DNA of 64,000 bases from Didymella arachidicola (lineage: Eukaryota > Ascomycota > Dothideomycetes > Pleosporales > Didymellaceae): positions 1,302,001 to 1,366,000 of the forward strand of contig CM049990.2 in the NCBI GenBank assembly GCA_016630955.3, written 5' to 3'. The notes under the pieces are model-generated. The model did not search any database and was not told the origin of the DNA. It saw only the letters and a list, made by a program, of their open reading frames with translations. Both the position numbers and the translations under genes were made by a program. Of this stretch, positions 21,032 through 30,107 are shown piece after piece (the first letter of the stretch is position 1; every line of letters starts with the position of its first letter).

Positions 21032-23178
21032 CCGTGTCTGTGCACCTCGTGAGCCGGGTCAGTGCGTGAGCCACCCCACCAACTTTGGACGTTACTTTAA
21101 ACCCCCTACAACTCAACGCCACGATGCCGTTAAAGGAAGCCCTTGCAGAGCTAGATAATTTAAGACCTGGAGAACAATTCTCATACCGGGCTCTTGCCAA
21201 AAAACATGGCTGTTCACGCGCGACGTTGACCCGCCAGCACAGGGGTGAAGTTACCCCTCGTGAAGAGGTCACCAACAGCCAACGGCTCCTCCACCCACGT
21301 GCTGAGGCAGAGCTTGTACAACACATCAGAGGACTCACAGAGAGACACCTGATGCCTACAAGGCAAATGATCATTAATTTCGCGACTCCTTTGTGCCGCT
21401 GGGAGCCTTCTGATAGCTGGGTTACTAGGCTGTTAAACCGGAATCAAGACCACCTTATCACTGCCTGGTCAACTCCTATAGAAACTGTACGCCACAAGGC
21501 TGATTCTGGTGATAAATACAGCTTGTATTTCCAGCTCCTGCACCTTAAAATTAAGGAGCATGAAGTATTGCCTAAGAACACATACAACATGGATGAAAAG
21601 GGATTTATAATTAGGGTAGTTGGAAGGAGCAAGAGGGTGTTTGATAAGGTACTGTACTGTAAGAGGCGGTTCAAACAACCTACCCACGATAGTAATCAGG
21701 AGTGGATAACCGTGGTTGCTGGTGTATGTGCTGACGGTACCCACCTCCCCCCAGGGGTTATCTTTCCAGCCAAAGGTGACGCAGTACAAGCAAGCTAGGT
21801 ACGCGAAATTAATCCAGCCAAGCACTCAGTTCATTTTACCACGTCACCTACTGGTTGGACAAACGACAATTTGGGCGTTGCCTGGTTGGAACAGGTCTTC
21901 GATCGCTACACTAAGAGGAAAGCTCGGAGAAGGTACAGGCTAGTCATTATTGACGGGCACGGTAGCCACGTGACGAAGGCCTTTATCGATTACTGTAATC
22001 AGCACAAGATTCTGCTGCTCATCTTCCCTCCACACGCCACCCACACGCTTCAGCCGCTGGATGTGGTGTGCTTTAAGTCGCTGGCTCAAAACTATACCAA
22101 CCAACTAGTTGAACACAACCACACAACGCAGGGATAGTACCTAGTAACTAAGGCTGACTTTGTAAGCCTGTTTTGGCCTGCCTAGGTTCATACTTTCACT
22201 AAGGCGTTAGTAGAGAGTGCCTTTGAAACTACAGGTATCTACCCACCAAACGCCGACGTCATACTCAATCAGTTTAGAACACCAACACCTCCGCCACCTG
22301 CGACACCTCCAGAGCAAGCAGGACCTCAGGCGGCTTCTCCTAAGCCTAGTTGGTTAAAGACTAAGTCACTGCTAAGGAGCGCTGTGAAGGATAAGGACCT
22401 TGCTGCTGCAGACGCAGTTGAACAGAGAATCCACCACCTCCACGTGCTTAATGAGCTTACCCAGCACGAGATTCAAGGCCTTAGAGAGGCAATGGCAGCC
22501 AAGAAGAGGAAGAATAAAAAGAAGAAAGCACTGCCTCTAGCCGCAGATAACCTCAATTTACAGGGTGGTGCTACCTGGTGGAGCCCCCAATCGAAGGCAC
22601 GTGCCGATCAACGCCAGGCGGCAACTGAGCAGCAGCAGTTAGAGGAAGAGGCTGCAAAAACCACCAGGCGTGAAATTCAGCACCAGAACAAACTGCTCAA
22701 GGCAAAAGAGAAGGAGGATAACTGTGTGAGGCGGTTGAGGAAGAAAGAAGAGCGCGATCGCAAGGCTGCTAAATCACGTGCTGAAATTGACGCGCGCAAG
22801 GCAGCGAGAGCAGCTCAGAAACGCAATCGCGACGCTCAAAAAAGTATCCAATTGCCTAAACAGGCTAAGGGCAAGGTCTCACAGCAGTCGCAGTTAAAAA
22901 TAACAAAGCAACGTGCTGGTGCTGCCGTGCGCAGGCCACGCGTGGTTCACGCGCGTTCCCCAACCCCCCCACCTAGATTGAGCACCAGTGGTCGCATAAT
23001 TACCGCTACAAGAAAGTTAAGATAGCTAAAATATGCGCAATAGTTAATAGATCAATCTGCTAGCTTTCCTCACAATAATTGCTTTTGTGTGTAGCTTGAT
23101 AATCTTAATTCTTTCTGATGCTCAAAGGTAGTGGCGTGGCTCACTCGCTGACCCGGCTCATGAGGTGCACGGACACGG
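21032..23178 (+). mobile_element. Pogo-like transposon D, adjoining C
   Basis: It is 2147 bp, flanked by TA at 21030-21031 and 23179-23180. The left end starts CCGTGTCTGTGCACCTCGTG and the right end, read inward, CCGTGTCCGTGCACCTCATG. The repeats run about 48 bp with several mismatches. CGTGAGCC occurs twice in the left repeat, 17 bp apart. Transition differences between the two ends suggest an older, mutated copy. It is in the opposite orientation to A-C. Confidence 0.92.
21124..23025 (+). pseudogene. Transposase of element D, three nonsense codons
   Basis: A frame of 633 codons begins MPLKEALAELDN and is broken only by TAG at 21796-21798, 22135-22137 and 22183-22185. At each place element A has tryptophan (VQASWVHEI, KTQGWTPT, FWKAWTST). 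Catalytic aspartates are kept in MDEKGFIIRV, IIDGHGSHVT and HTLQPLDVVCFKSL. The C-terminal coiled coil is rich in Lys, Arg, Gln and Ala. No indel is present. An in-frame ATG at 21085 lies upstream, but alignment with A and B favours 21124. Confidence 0.9.
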
Positions 23179-24394
23179 TATCGCGCGCGAACGCCAAGAC
23201 CGTACGCGAAGTCGAGGTTACGCCAGCCACAGTAGCTGCGACGGCGACGAGTGTGATAGCCAGACTCATGACAGTTGCGCCAGCTGCGGACTTGATCGCA
23301 TCAAGGAAAATCTGCATGAATGGGAAGCCGGTGGGAGTCGCGAGCAGGACATCCAAAGTGCCGGTGGAGAAGAGGAGCATAATGCAGTAAGCAATGCCGA
23401 GGAGGCCGTTGACTGTGACGGAGCCTATCATGGCAATGGGTACATTGCGGGATGCATGAGGCATCTCTTCGGCGAGATGGCATGCGGCATCGTAGCCGAG
23501 CAAGGGGTATATAGCGGATAATAGGCCAACGAGCCATGCGATGCCGTCGCTTGACCAACCGCTCGAGTTCGAAACTTCGGTAAAGACGAACGATGCTGTG
23601 TTCTTCGGCGCCATGACACCGAGCGTCACCAGGATGGCGAGGAATCCCGAGAGATGCAGCACACCTGAACTAATCAGCGGGGTGTAGGTGAGAAGGCGGC
23701 TGGGTATGCTGACCAGAGATTAAATTGGCATTGGGAAGCATCTTTGCGCCCCAAATGTTGATAGCAGAGGCGTATATGAGCACAGCCCAATAGAAAAACA
23801 CTCCTTGCCACCTCGCCGGCACTTAGGCGTTGTCATTCAAGATGATCATCGCCTGAAGTTGGAAGCCGGCAGCGAATGCAGCAGACGCAGTGAGGACAAT
23901 TTGCCCACCAACATTGATCCATCCGGTGAACCATGATGCCGTAGCTCGAGATGAGGGTGGAGAGAACGCAGCCACCCAATGATACTGGCCTTTTCAATAA
24001 TCAGCGATGTTGAAGACCTGTCTTGAATCGCACTGCATACCTCCTGCTGTTGGGTAGATGGACGCGATTTCGCCCAAAGAGCAAGCGATTGTAATCGTGC
24101 ACACGACGGAAATGAGCCTGTTAATGTCAATGGCCGTTGCGCTCAGGGGGTGATGATGGCTGTAGCTTACAAGTTGAAGAATCGATAGGGAGCACCACCT
24201 GTTGTCAATGCAGTAGCGATCACACTCGACAGTGCTTCCCATGTTGCCATCAAGCAAAGGCACAAACTACCTAATGACCATATCGAGTAGTTCCTCTGCA
24301 ACTCCTGGACGTGTCCAAGTTGGGCCAGGCGATCATCGTCGTCTGCAGTCGGAGCGAAGCACTTGAGATCGGGCTCTGCCACTGACTCTGCCAT

Positions 24395-24984
24395 CTGGAT
24401 GTGTTCGTGATCAGGTTTCGAGTGGATCTCAGTCGTTTCCTCAAGTGCCCGGCCGGACACTTATACAATAACTGACAAGATTAATTGAGATAAGGGCGAA
24501 GTTGGGTCACTTATTTCGTAGAGATTCGGCGCATGGTGGTAGATAGTGATATACCAGAACGAGACAGGGCGGAAACGTTCCGGGAGTGCGGTAAGTGTTC
24601 ATGGAGGCTGGAACTGCCCTTTCGTGTGCGGGATCGACAGGGACATGCCGTAGACATGCGCGAAATGTGGGGGTTAGTGCGTGTTTCCGCCATCAAGATT
24701 GCCGATTCGCTTTCAGTCTGGATACATGATCCGGCTGCAGTCTAGGAGAGCCAAGTCTCGTCATCCTTCGACTAGAGACGACCTAGGTATTGTGGATGAT
24801 ACACCGGAGAATCTAGAATACTGTAATTATCATCTCAGTGGTATCGCATGATGGAAATCGGCGCCTGATATCGAATAAGCCTCGTGGTTGCTCCTTCCAA
24901 ACAGTATTGAGGCTCAAGTGCAGATGCAGAAGCAGCCGCCCCTCGGGTTCCGTGCGTAGATGTCAGGTAACTACTTCATATGTA
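24395..24984. other. Intergenic between permease remnant and MITE nest
   Basis: This should hold the promoter and perhaps a first short exon of the dead permease. No coding frame with homology was seen. The last two bases are next to the outer MITE. Confidence 0.4.
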
Positions 24985-25022
24985 CTGTGGTATCCGGCAA
25001 AAGTACTGTGGTAGTCTGGGTA

Positions 25023-26843
25023 ACGTAGGTGGCAAGCGAGCTGCGCACCCCACCAAACTTGCCCACCTCTTTCATCTTAACGTACAATGGCTCAACGCAG
25101 TGCTACTCAGATAACCTCAAATGAAGCAGATATTCAGCTTGCTATCTTGTCTATTACTTCTGGTCAATTACACGCTAATCGACGCGCTGCTAATACCTAC
25201 AACGTTGCTGAATCTACACTGCGCAGCCGACGCGCTAGTGTACCTGCCCGACGCGATTGCCAGCCTAACTCAAGGAAGCTCACTCAGGTAGAAGATGAGG
25301 TGATTGTTACCCATATACTTGACCTTGACTTGCGTGGGTTTGCGCCCACGTACGCAGCTGTACGTGAAATGGCTAATAGACTGCTGGCTGCGCGCAGCGC
25401 TGGTGAGGTTGGGCAGAAGTGGCCTGCCAACTTTGTTAAGCGTACAGACAGTCTTACGACGCGTTTTAATCGCGCATATGATAGGCAGAGAGCTCTGTGT
25501 GAAGATCCAGTCTTAATCAAGAAGTGGTTCGAGCTGGTAGAGCAGACAAAGATCAAGTACTGCATCTGTGATGATGACGTCTGGAACTCTGACGAGGCAG
25601 GCTTTATGATGGGCAAGATCACGACGCAGCTTGTCGTGACAGGGTCAGAGAGAAGAGGCCGGCCAAAGGCTCTTCAGCCTGGCAATCGTGAGTGGGCAAC
25701 GTTGATTGCTGGTATCAATGCTGCTGGCTGGTCTATCCCACCATTCATCATCTTGACTGGCCAGTACCACCTCTCTGCCTGGTATAAGGACGCAGCAATC
25801 CCACGCGACTGGGCGATCGCAGTCAGCGACAACGGCTGGACTACCAACGAGCTAGGAGTAGAGTGGCTAGAGCACTTCAACGCTCATACAAAGGCTCGTA
25901 CAGTAGGAGCACGTCGACTGCTCATCCTTGATGGCCATGAGAGCCACCACTCTCTTAAGTTCCAGGAGATCTGCAAGGAGAACAATATCTACACGCTCTG
26001 CATGCCGCCTCACTCATCTCACCTTCTCCAGCCTCTTGACGTTGGCTGCTTCTCGCCATTGAAGCGCGCGTACAGCCGTGAGATTGAGAGCCTGATCCGC
26101 GACCATATCAACCACATCACCAAGCTTGAGTTCCTCCCAGCTATCAAGGCAGCGTACGATCGATCATTCACGTCTACCAATATCTGCTCTGCCTTCTCTG
26201 GCGCAGGGCTTGTCCCTCTCCATCCAGATGTTGTTCTATCAAAGCTTGACGTACAGCTGCGTACACCAACGCCACCAGCAGCCCTGATAGAGGCTCTGTG
26301 GGAGGCTCGTACACCAAGCAACGTACGTGAGCTTGAGGCTCAGTCAAGCCTAATACGTGAGCGCGTACGTAAGCATAAGAGCTCTTCGCCAGCGTCAATT
26401 ATTGAAGCAATAGATCAGCTTAAGAAAGGGGCAGAGGTGATAATGCTGTCTGCTGAGCTAATGCGCGATCGGATCACCAACCTTGAGAAGGCAAATAAGG
26501 CAGCGTCTGCGCGTAGGCAGCGCAAGAGAAAGCGTATACAACATCAGGGAGTATTAACAATGGGAGCTGGAGAGGATATACTCGCTCAACGTGAGGCTGA
26601 GCAGCAGACTGCTCGTGAGAAGCGTCAGACAGGAGAGCAATCAGGCCTCAGCCGCCAGGCTCTGGCGCGCTGCAGCAAGTGTAGAGAGACTGGACACAAC
26701 GCGCGTACGTGCAAGAAAGACACTATAGCTACTGCTTAATCTACTGCTTTAATCTCTATATATTATACTGTTGCGTTGTTGAGATATACGTCTAGAGAGG
26801 TGGGCAAGTTTGGTGGGGTGCGCAGCTCGCTTGCCACCTACGT
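25023..26843 (+). mobile_element. Intact Fot1/pogo-type transposon E
   Basis: It is 1821 bp, with TA at 25021-25022 and 26844-26845 and perfect 48-bp terminal inverted repeats at 25023-25070 and 26796-26843, starting ACGTAGGTGGCAAGCG. It is inserted in the TA at positions 16-17 of the inner MITE left repeat. Its single reading frame is undamaged. Its end sequence does not resemble those of A-D. Confidence 0.95.
25087..26739 (+). CDS. Fot1/pogo-family DDE transposase with C-terminal zinc knuckle (element E)
   Basis: The uninterrupted frame encodes 550 residues. The N-terminal 60 residues look like a psq-type helix-turn-helix. A CENP-B-like DNA-binding region follows to about residue 140 (LRGFAPTYAAVREMANRLL, WPANFVKR). 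The catalytic core has aspartates in WNSDEAGFMMG, LILDGHESHHS and HLLQPLDVGCFSPLKRAY. GNREWATLIAGINAAGW is the usual strand between the first two. A coiled-coil region near residues 430-490 precedes a zinc knuckle, CSKCRETGHNARTC, of CX2CX4HX4C form. The enzyme excises the element and inserts it at TA in the nucleus. The zinc knuckle occurs in some fungal Fot elements, probably aiding nucleic-acid binding. With all residues and both repeats intact, it could be active. Confidence 0.93.
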   Translation: MAQRSATQITSNEADIQLAILSITSGQLHANRRAANTYNVAESTLRSRRASVPARRDCQPNSRKLTQVEDEVIVTHILDLDLRGFAPTYAAVREMANRLLAARSAGEVGQKWPANFVKRTDSLTTRFNRAYDRQRALCEDPVLIKKWFELVEQTKIKYCICDDDVWNSDEAGFMMGKITTQLVVTGSERRGRPKALQPGNREWATLIAGINAAGWSIPPFIILTGQYHLSAWYKDAAIPRDWAIAVSDNGWTTNELGVEWLEHFNAHTKARTVGARRLLILDGHESHHSLKFQEICKENNIYTLCMPPHSSHLLQPLDVGCFSPLKRAYSREIESLIRDHINHITKLEFLPAIKAAYDRSFTSTNICSAFSGAGLVPLHPDVVLSKLDVQLRTPTPPAALIEALWEARTPSNVRELEAQSSLIRERVRKHKSSSPASIIEAIDQLKKGAEVIMLSAELMRDRITNLEKANKAASARRQRKRKRIQHQGVLTMGAGEDILAQREAEQQTAREKRQTGEQSGLSRQALARCSKCRETGHNARTCKKDTIATA

Positions 26844-27277
26844 TATATATTGTGAGTGGAGACGATGACAGGGGTTTTCGGTCGTATTTTCCCAGCTGTC
26901 TTAGGCACTAATCTGATGCGTCTTTAATACTCTGCTTGTCCTAGAGGCTGTGAATTAGGTAGGTTGCAGGGGTAAGCACTGCATTATATCTAAAAGTAGG
27001 CAGGATCTGATGTAACTTAGTAAGGTCATCTAGTTATGCCGGACCCACTCACAACATATACCCAGATTACCACAGTAGAGTCCCTTGGTCAGTGCAGATA
27101 AGGATTAGACAGGGGTTAGATTAAGCCCCTCGCAAGATTTGTAACATAATCTGCACTAATTAGAGAGTAGCATCTGCCTTATGTCTAAGCGTGCCCGTTA
27201 GGATTGCCCTGTATGGAGTTCTGTGCTCTAGTCACTGCACCGACCAAGGGACGCTACTTTTGCCGGATACCACAGTA

Positions 27278-28713
27278 TGGCCTGTTCCCACTGATAAGAG
27301 CGGAGATTGACCCAGACGAACTGACTGAACGGGCGAAGGCATGAGTGGCGCTTGATACGCGTAAGATAAGGATGTGGAGGCTGAACGGTGGCCTGGAAGA
27401 CGGGACGGAACTGTATCCGAAGATTCCGAACTTCAAAAGTGCTTCCATTGGCCACGCAGAATCTCCCCTCACAGGAACATAAAGAACAGATCTGGACCCA
27501 CAATCCTGCCCGAGCAACGTTACATGGAAGCATTAGCTCTGTAGAAGACCTCGATGATAGTCAAAGGTGGAGTTCAGCACTGAAACCATATACGGAGGAC
27601 GCGGAACGCCGCCGCGGCTGCTACACAGGTGGATGGAGAACCTTTGGTATAACTAACAGAGGGCATTCGAATAAACAACTTTCCGTGCCGAGGTTGAAAG
27701 AGAAGGCTTGTACTTGTATGCTGTGGATCAGGAAACCAATTCCTGAACTTGTGGGCTGTTCCAAGTGGACCATCTCGGTCGGTATGAACAGCACCTAAGC
27801 TAGACGCTCACGCGGCCTTGATATCTAGACCGTTTCAATGAGTCTCGGCAAGAGAAGATGTGCAAGGTCGTAGGAGGCTTCAATGCGTGACGTATGTCAG
27901 CTTGATACATCTGCGCATGACGGATTCCAAGCAACAAACAAAAGACACTAACATAGTCAGTTGACGGTATGTAAAGTTTATTATGCCACGTCGATGCAGA
28001 AGATGAGGCGCCAAGTATGTCTGAGAGGCATCTAGACGCTCTCTTGGTTCAGGTCGAACGATTTTTCGACTCTGAAAAAGAACGACGACGACGATAAGGA
28101 TGACGTTGAGGCTAATTAGGGCGTACGGAACTGTTGTGAACACGGACGCCAGTACGAGACCTAGAGTTTGGGTCCGTGATGATATTGCAAGTGCACAGTC
28201 AGCAGATGATGGCGTTGCTGGACATACCAGCCTTGCGAAAAGGGCAATCGGGTGAGCACGGAAGGAGCGTTGGGATCCACAGTCCCACCCGGAATCAAGC
28301 GAGGCAGGTACCAACCGCATCACGAACCTCACGCGACACGCGATGTCTCTGTCACACCACCGTGCTCTTTGTTTCGACTAACTGTCATTGCGTGTGGCCT
28401 CACATTCCATTGTTTCCAAAAGTAGCAGCAACGTGAGCGTGACCTGAGAAAATCGCACCGACATGGCGGCGCGGGGCGGGGTTTCGCAGGTCAGAGGCAC
28501 GAATGAAGTCACATAAAGCGCTTGTTGCGACCCCTCACGAGAGCTTCCCCTCAGCTTAGCATAGCTACAAAATAGCAGCAATCAGCTCCCAAACTTCCAT
28601 CTTCAGCATCCGGAAAGCTTTCCTCGAATTCATAGCCCATTTTCAAGCTCAATTGAAGCCCTCCATTGCATCAAACAGCTCCAGCGTCATTCTCACAGCG
28701 TCTAAGTACCAGC
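27278..28713. other. Gene-poor stretch of 1.4 kb
   Basis: No reading frame here has recognisable homology. A minus-strand frame at 27880-28332 includes a hydrophobic segment (VPYALISLNVILIVVVVLF), but I could not join it to other exons. The end of this stretch should hold the promoter of the gene starting at 28714. Confidence 0.4.
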
Positions 28714-29388
28714 ATGGCCGCGAAGTACTCTCGACGTCCCTCGCACCTCAGCGAGCCCCTCTCTCCCAGCATCATCCCCGAGCTAGCCATCCTCCCACAG
28801 CCTCTCCCCACAGATGCTCTTCCCTGTGGCCAGCTCGTCTCTCGCAGCTCCAAGCTAACGCCGACCAACCTGAATGACCGTGACTACGATGATATCGGTA
28901 CACGCTGGTACAAAGATGTGATCTTCTTTGACTCAAACACTGGCAATTTCGTCGAGTCGTTCGGCGGCACACATCTCGTCGAGAAAGCCCTCGGCCCCGG
29001 CCAGGAAGCTGGCACCATTGAGGCTGAAGAACAGAGGGTTAGGCTCCTCAAAGACCCGGAGAGTAGCCTGAAGAAGATCTGGGCTGAGGACGATGCGGCG
29101 AGACATTGGATTCGTGAGCAAGACGAGGCTGGGTTCGTTGTTGCTGTTAGGACTGTGAGCAATGCGAGCTACAAGCGTGCCAGGCTCGTCGATACTGGCT
29201 TGAAGTCGTGGGAAGTCGTTCGAGAGGTTGGTGGTGAAGATAAGAGCGGAAAGAGAAGGGATTCTGGACTCGACGTCAAGCCCACGAACAGCAAACTCGA
29301 TGTCGTTGGTGTTGTGGTGAGGAGGATTGTTATGGAGGGTGATGATGTGGGACTAGGTGGGGAGCTTGGTGCTGAGTACTGGGCCTGA
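28714..29388 (+). CDS. Uncharacterised protein, 224 residues
   Basis: I place the start at the ATG at 28714 (MAAKYSRRPSHLSEPLS). The frame is open upstream but without an ATG. The first 50 residues are Ser/Pro rich and probably disordered. The middle, TRWYKDVIFFDSNTGNFVES followed by FGGTHLVEKAL, looks folded. There is a charged, acidic section (LLKDPESSLKKIWAEDDAA). The end has a short Val-rich strand and GGELGAEYWA. No membrane segment, signal peptide or known catalytic motif is visible. Coding-type composition and a single clean exon suggest a real gene. I do not recognise its family. Confidence 0.6.
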   Translation: MAAKYSRRPSHLSEPLSPSIIPELAILPQPLPTDALPCGQLVSRSSKLTPTNLNDRDYDDIGTRWYKDVIFFDSNTGNFVESFGGTHLVEKALGPGQEAGTIEAEEQRVRLLKDPESSLKKIWAEDDAARHWIREQDEAGFVVAVRTVSNASYKRARLVDTGLKSWEVVREVGGEDKSGKRRDSGLDVKPTNSKLDVVGVVVRRIVMEGDDVGLGGELGAEYWA

Positions 29389-30107
29389 GTGAGGGTTGGT
29401 AGCTCAGCAAGCATCCATGTCGCCCTGAAGATGGGCTGGGTTGGCGTTTTTGTTATTGCATACTCCACTTCCACAATTAATCTAAATCAATTTCAAATCA
29501 AGCCGCCATCCGCCCTGCAAGTCATGACGTTGGTCTGTCTCCACATCTTTACAGACACACTCCTTGAGGAATTTCTGGTAATCGAGGCATCTATGGACTA
29601 TTTACGGCTTTGAGCTAGTTCGAGGGTCAGTAGGCAAGATCTTCCATATCGTCTTGTCGTTCTCCAATTCCTCCCATTGGACATACATCGAGCCAAGCTT
29701 ACCTCGCAACTCCTTGTCGATATCAGCCGTTTTCTATTGGCAAAGTATATGAGTGCACGGTACTGAGGTGTCGCAATCAAAGTATGGACTCTGAGGTGGT
29801 GGTTGTCAGAATATCAAGCCTGACAACACAACCACCACCTCATTCACCCACAATCAGCGACAGCAACCAACACTGATCTTGATGTTTGATTTGAACTATC
29901 TACTTTGACAAAAACTTCCAAAATTCCGCGTGCAGTGCTCAACCAGAGCTAGACATCTGTCGTAAACTCCAGAGGACTCCAGTGCTGACCGGCCAGCAAA
30001 CCCTAAGCAATGCCCTTCTCAGACCCAAAACAGCACGACCTCGAACGCCTCAACTTGAATGATAGGCCCTCCTTTTTAGTAATACCAAACTCCAAAACCA
30101 AGGCTTC
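29389..30107. other. Convergent intergenic region
   Basis: This 719-bp gap lies between the unknown gene (+) and the stop of tra1 (-). Both 3' regions lie here. No other feature was recognised. Confidence 0.4.

Larger units (their letters stand above)
14152..24394 (-). pseudogene. Amino-acid/GABA/choline-type permease split by transposons
   Basis: The N-terminal part is in exons 24171-24394, 24041-24117, 23714-23989 and 23664-23181. The C-terminal part is 14627-14152. Between them lie transposons A-D. Removing 14630-23180 joins the two sides at one TA and gives FARDKATPFDRYFGH in frame, a typical permease loop. Family marks are CSLGEIASIYPTAGG, QYHWVA across a splice junction, and HLAEEMPHASRNVPIAM, all typical of APC-superfamily amino-acid/choline transporters. 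About ten membrane segments can be counted. Uptake of GABA or another amino acid at the plasma membrane would be the ancestral role. There is also an in-frame TAA at 23823-23825 in the N-terminal part, before VPARWQG. The gene is therefore dead twice over. Its true start could lie further upstream. Confidence 0.88.
25006..27075. mobile_element. Inner MITE, itself split by transposon E
   Basis: The left arm is 25006-25022; the rest is 26846-27075. The left repeat starts CTGTGGTAGTCTGGGTA and the right one, read inward, CTGTGGTAATCTGGGTA. Both continue to TTGTGAGTGG, with one mismatch and a 2-nt indel over about 30 bp. Without E it is about 247 bp and non-coding. The first eight bases (CTGTGGTA) are the same as in the outer MITE, so the two probably use the same transposase, whose gene is not in this window. 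A diverged copy is at 6453-6680. Confidence 0.9.
24985..27275. mobile_element. Outer MITE, split by an inner MITE
   Basis: Flanking TA lies at 24983-24984 and 27276-27277. The right terminal repeat is 27235-27275. The left one is 24985-25005 continued at 27078-27097. Rejoined, they match at 39 of 41 positions and begin CTGTGGTATCCGGCAAAAG. The insertion site is the TA at positions 20-21 of the left repeat, duplicated at 25004-25005 and 27076-27077. Without inserts the element is about 219 bp and non-coding, hence a non-autonomous TA-targeting element. Confidence 0.9.

Noticed and set aside
14801..23025. TAG read as tryptophan (recoding) in the transposases
   Set aside because: Host genes end normally in TAG, TAA or TGA. 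The TAGs lie at different positions in each element, and a RIP-type transition explains them better than a suppressor code.
14628..23180. Tandem elements B-C-D as one large composite transposon
   Set aside because: Each has its own distinct inverted repeats, sub-repeats and transposase, and the orientations differ. Separate insertions at one TA explain the junctions.
27880..28332. Minus-strand frame with a hydrophobic helix
   Set aside because: A candidate intron with GTATGT and GCTGAC is present, but splicing it breaks the frame of the hydrophobic segment. No partner exon was found.
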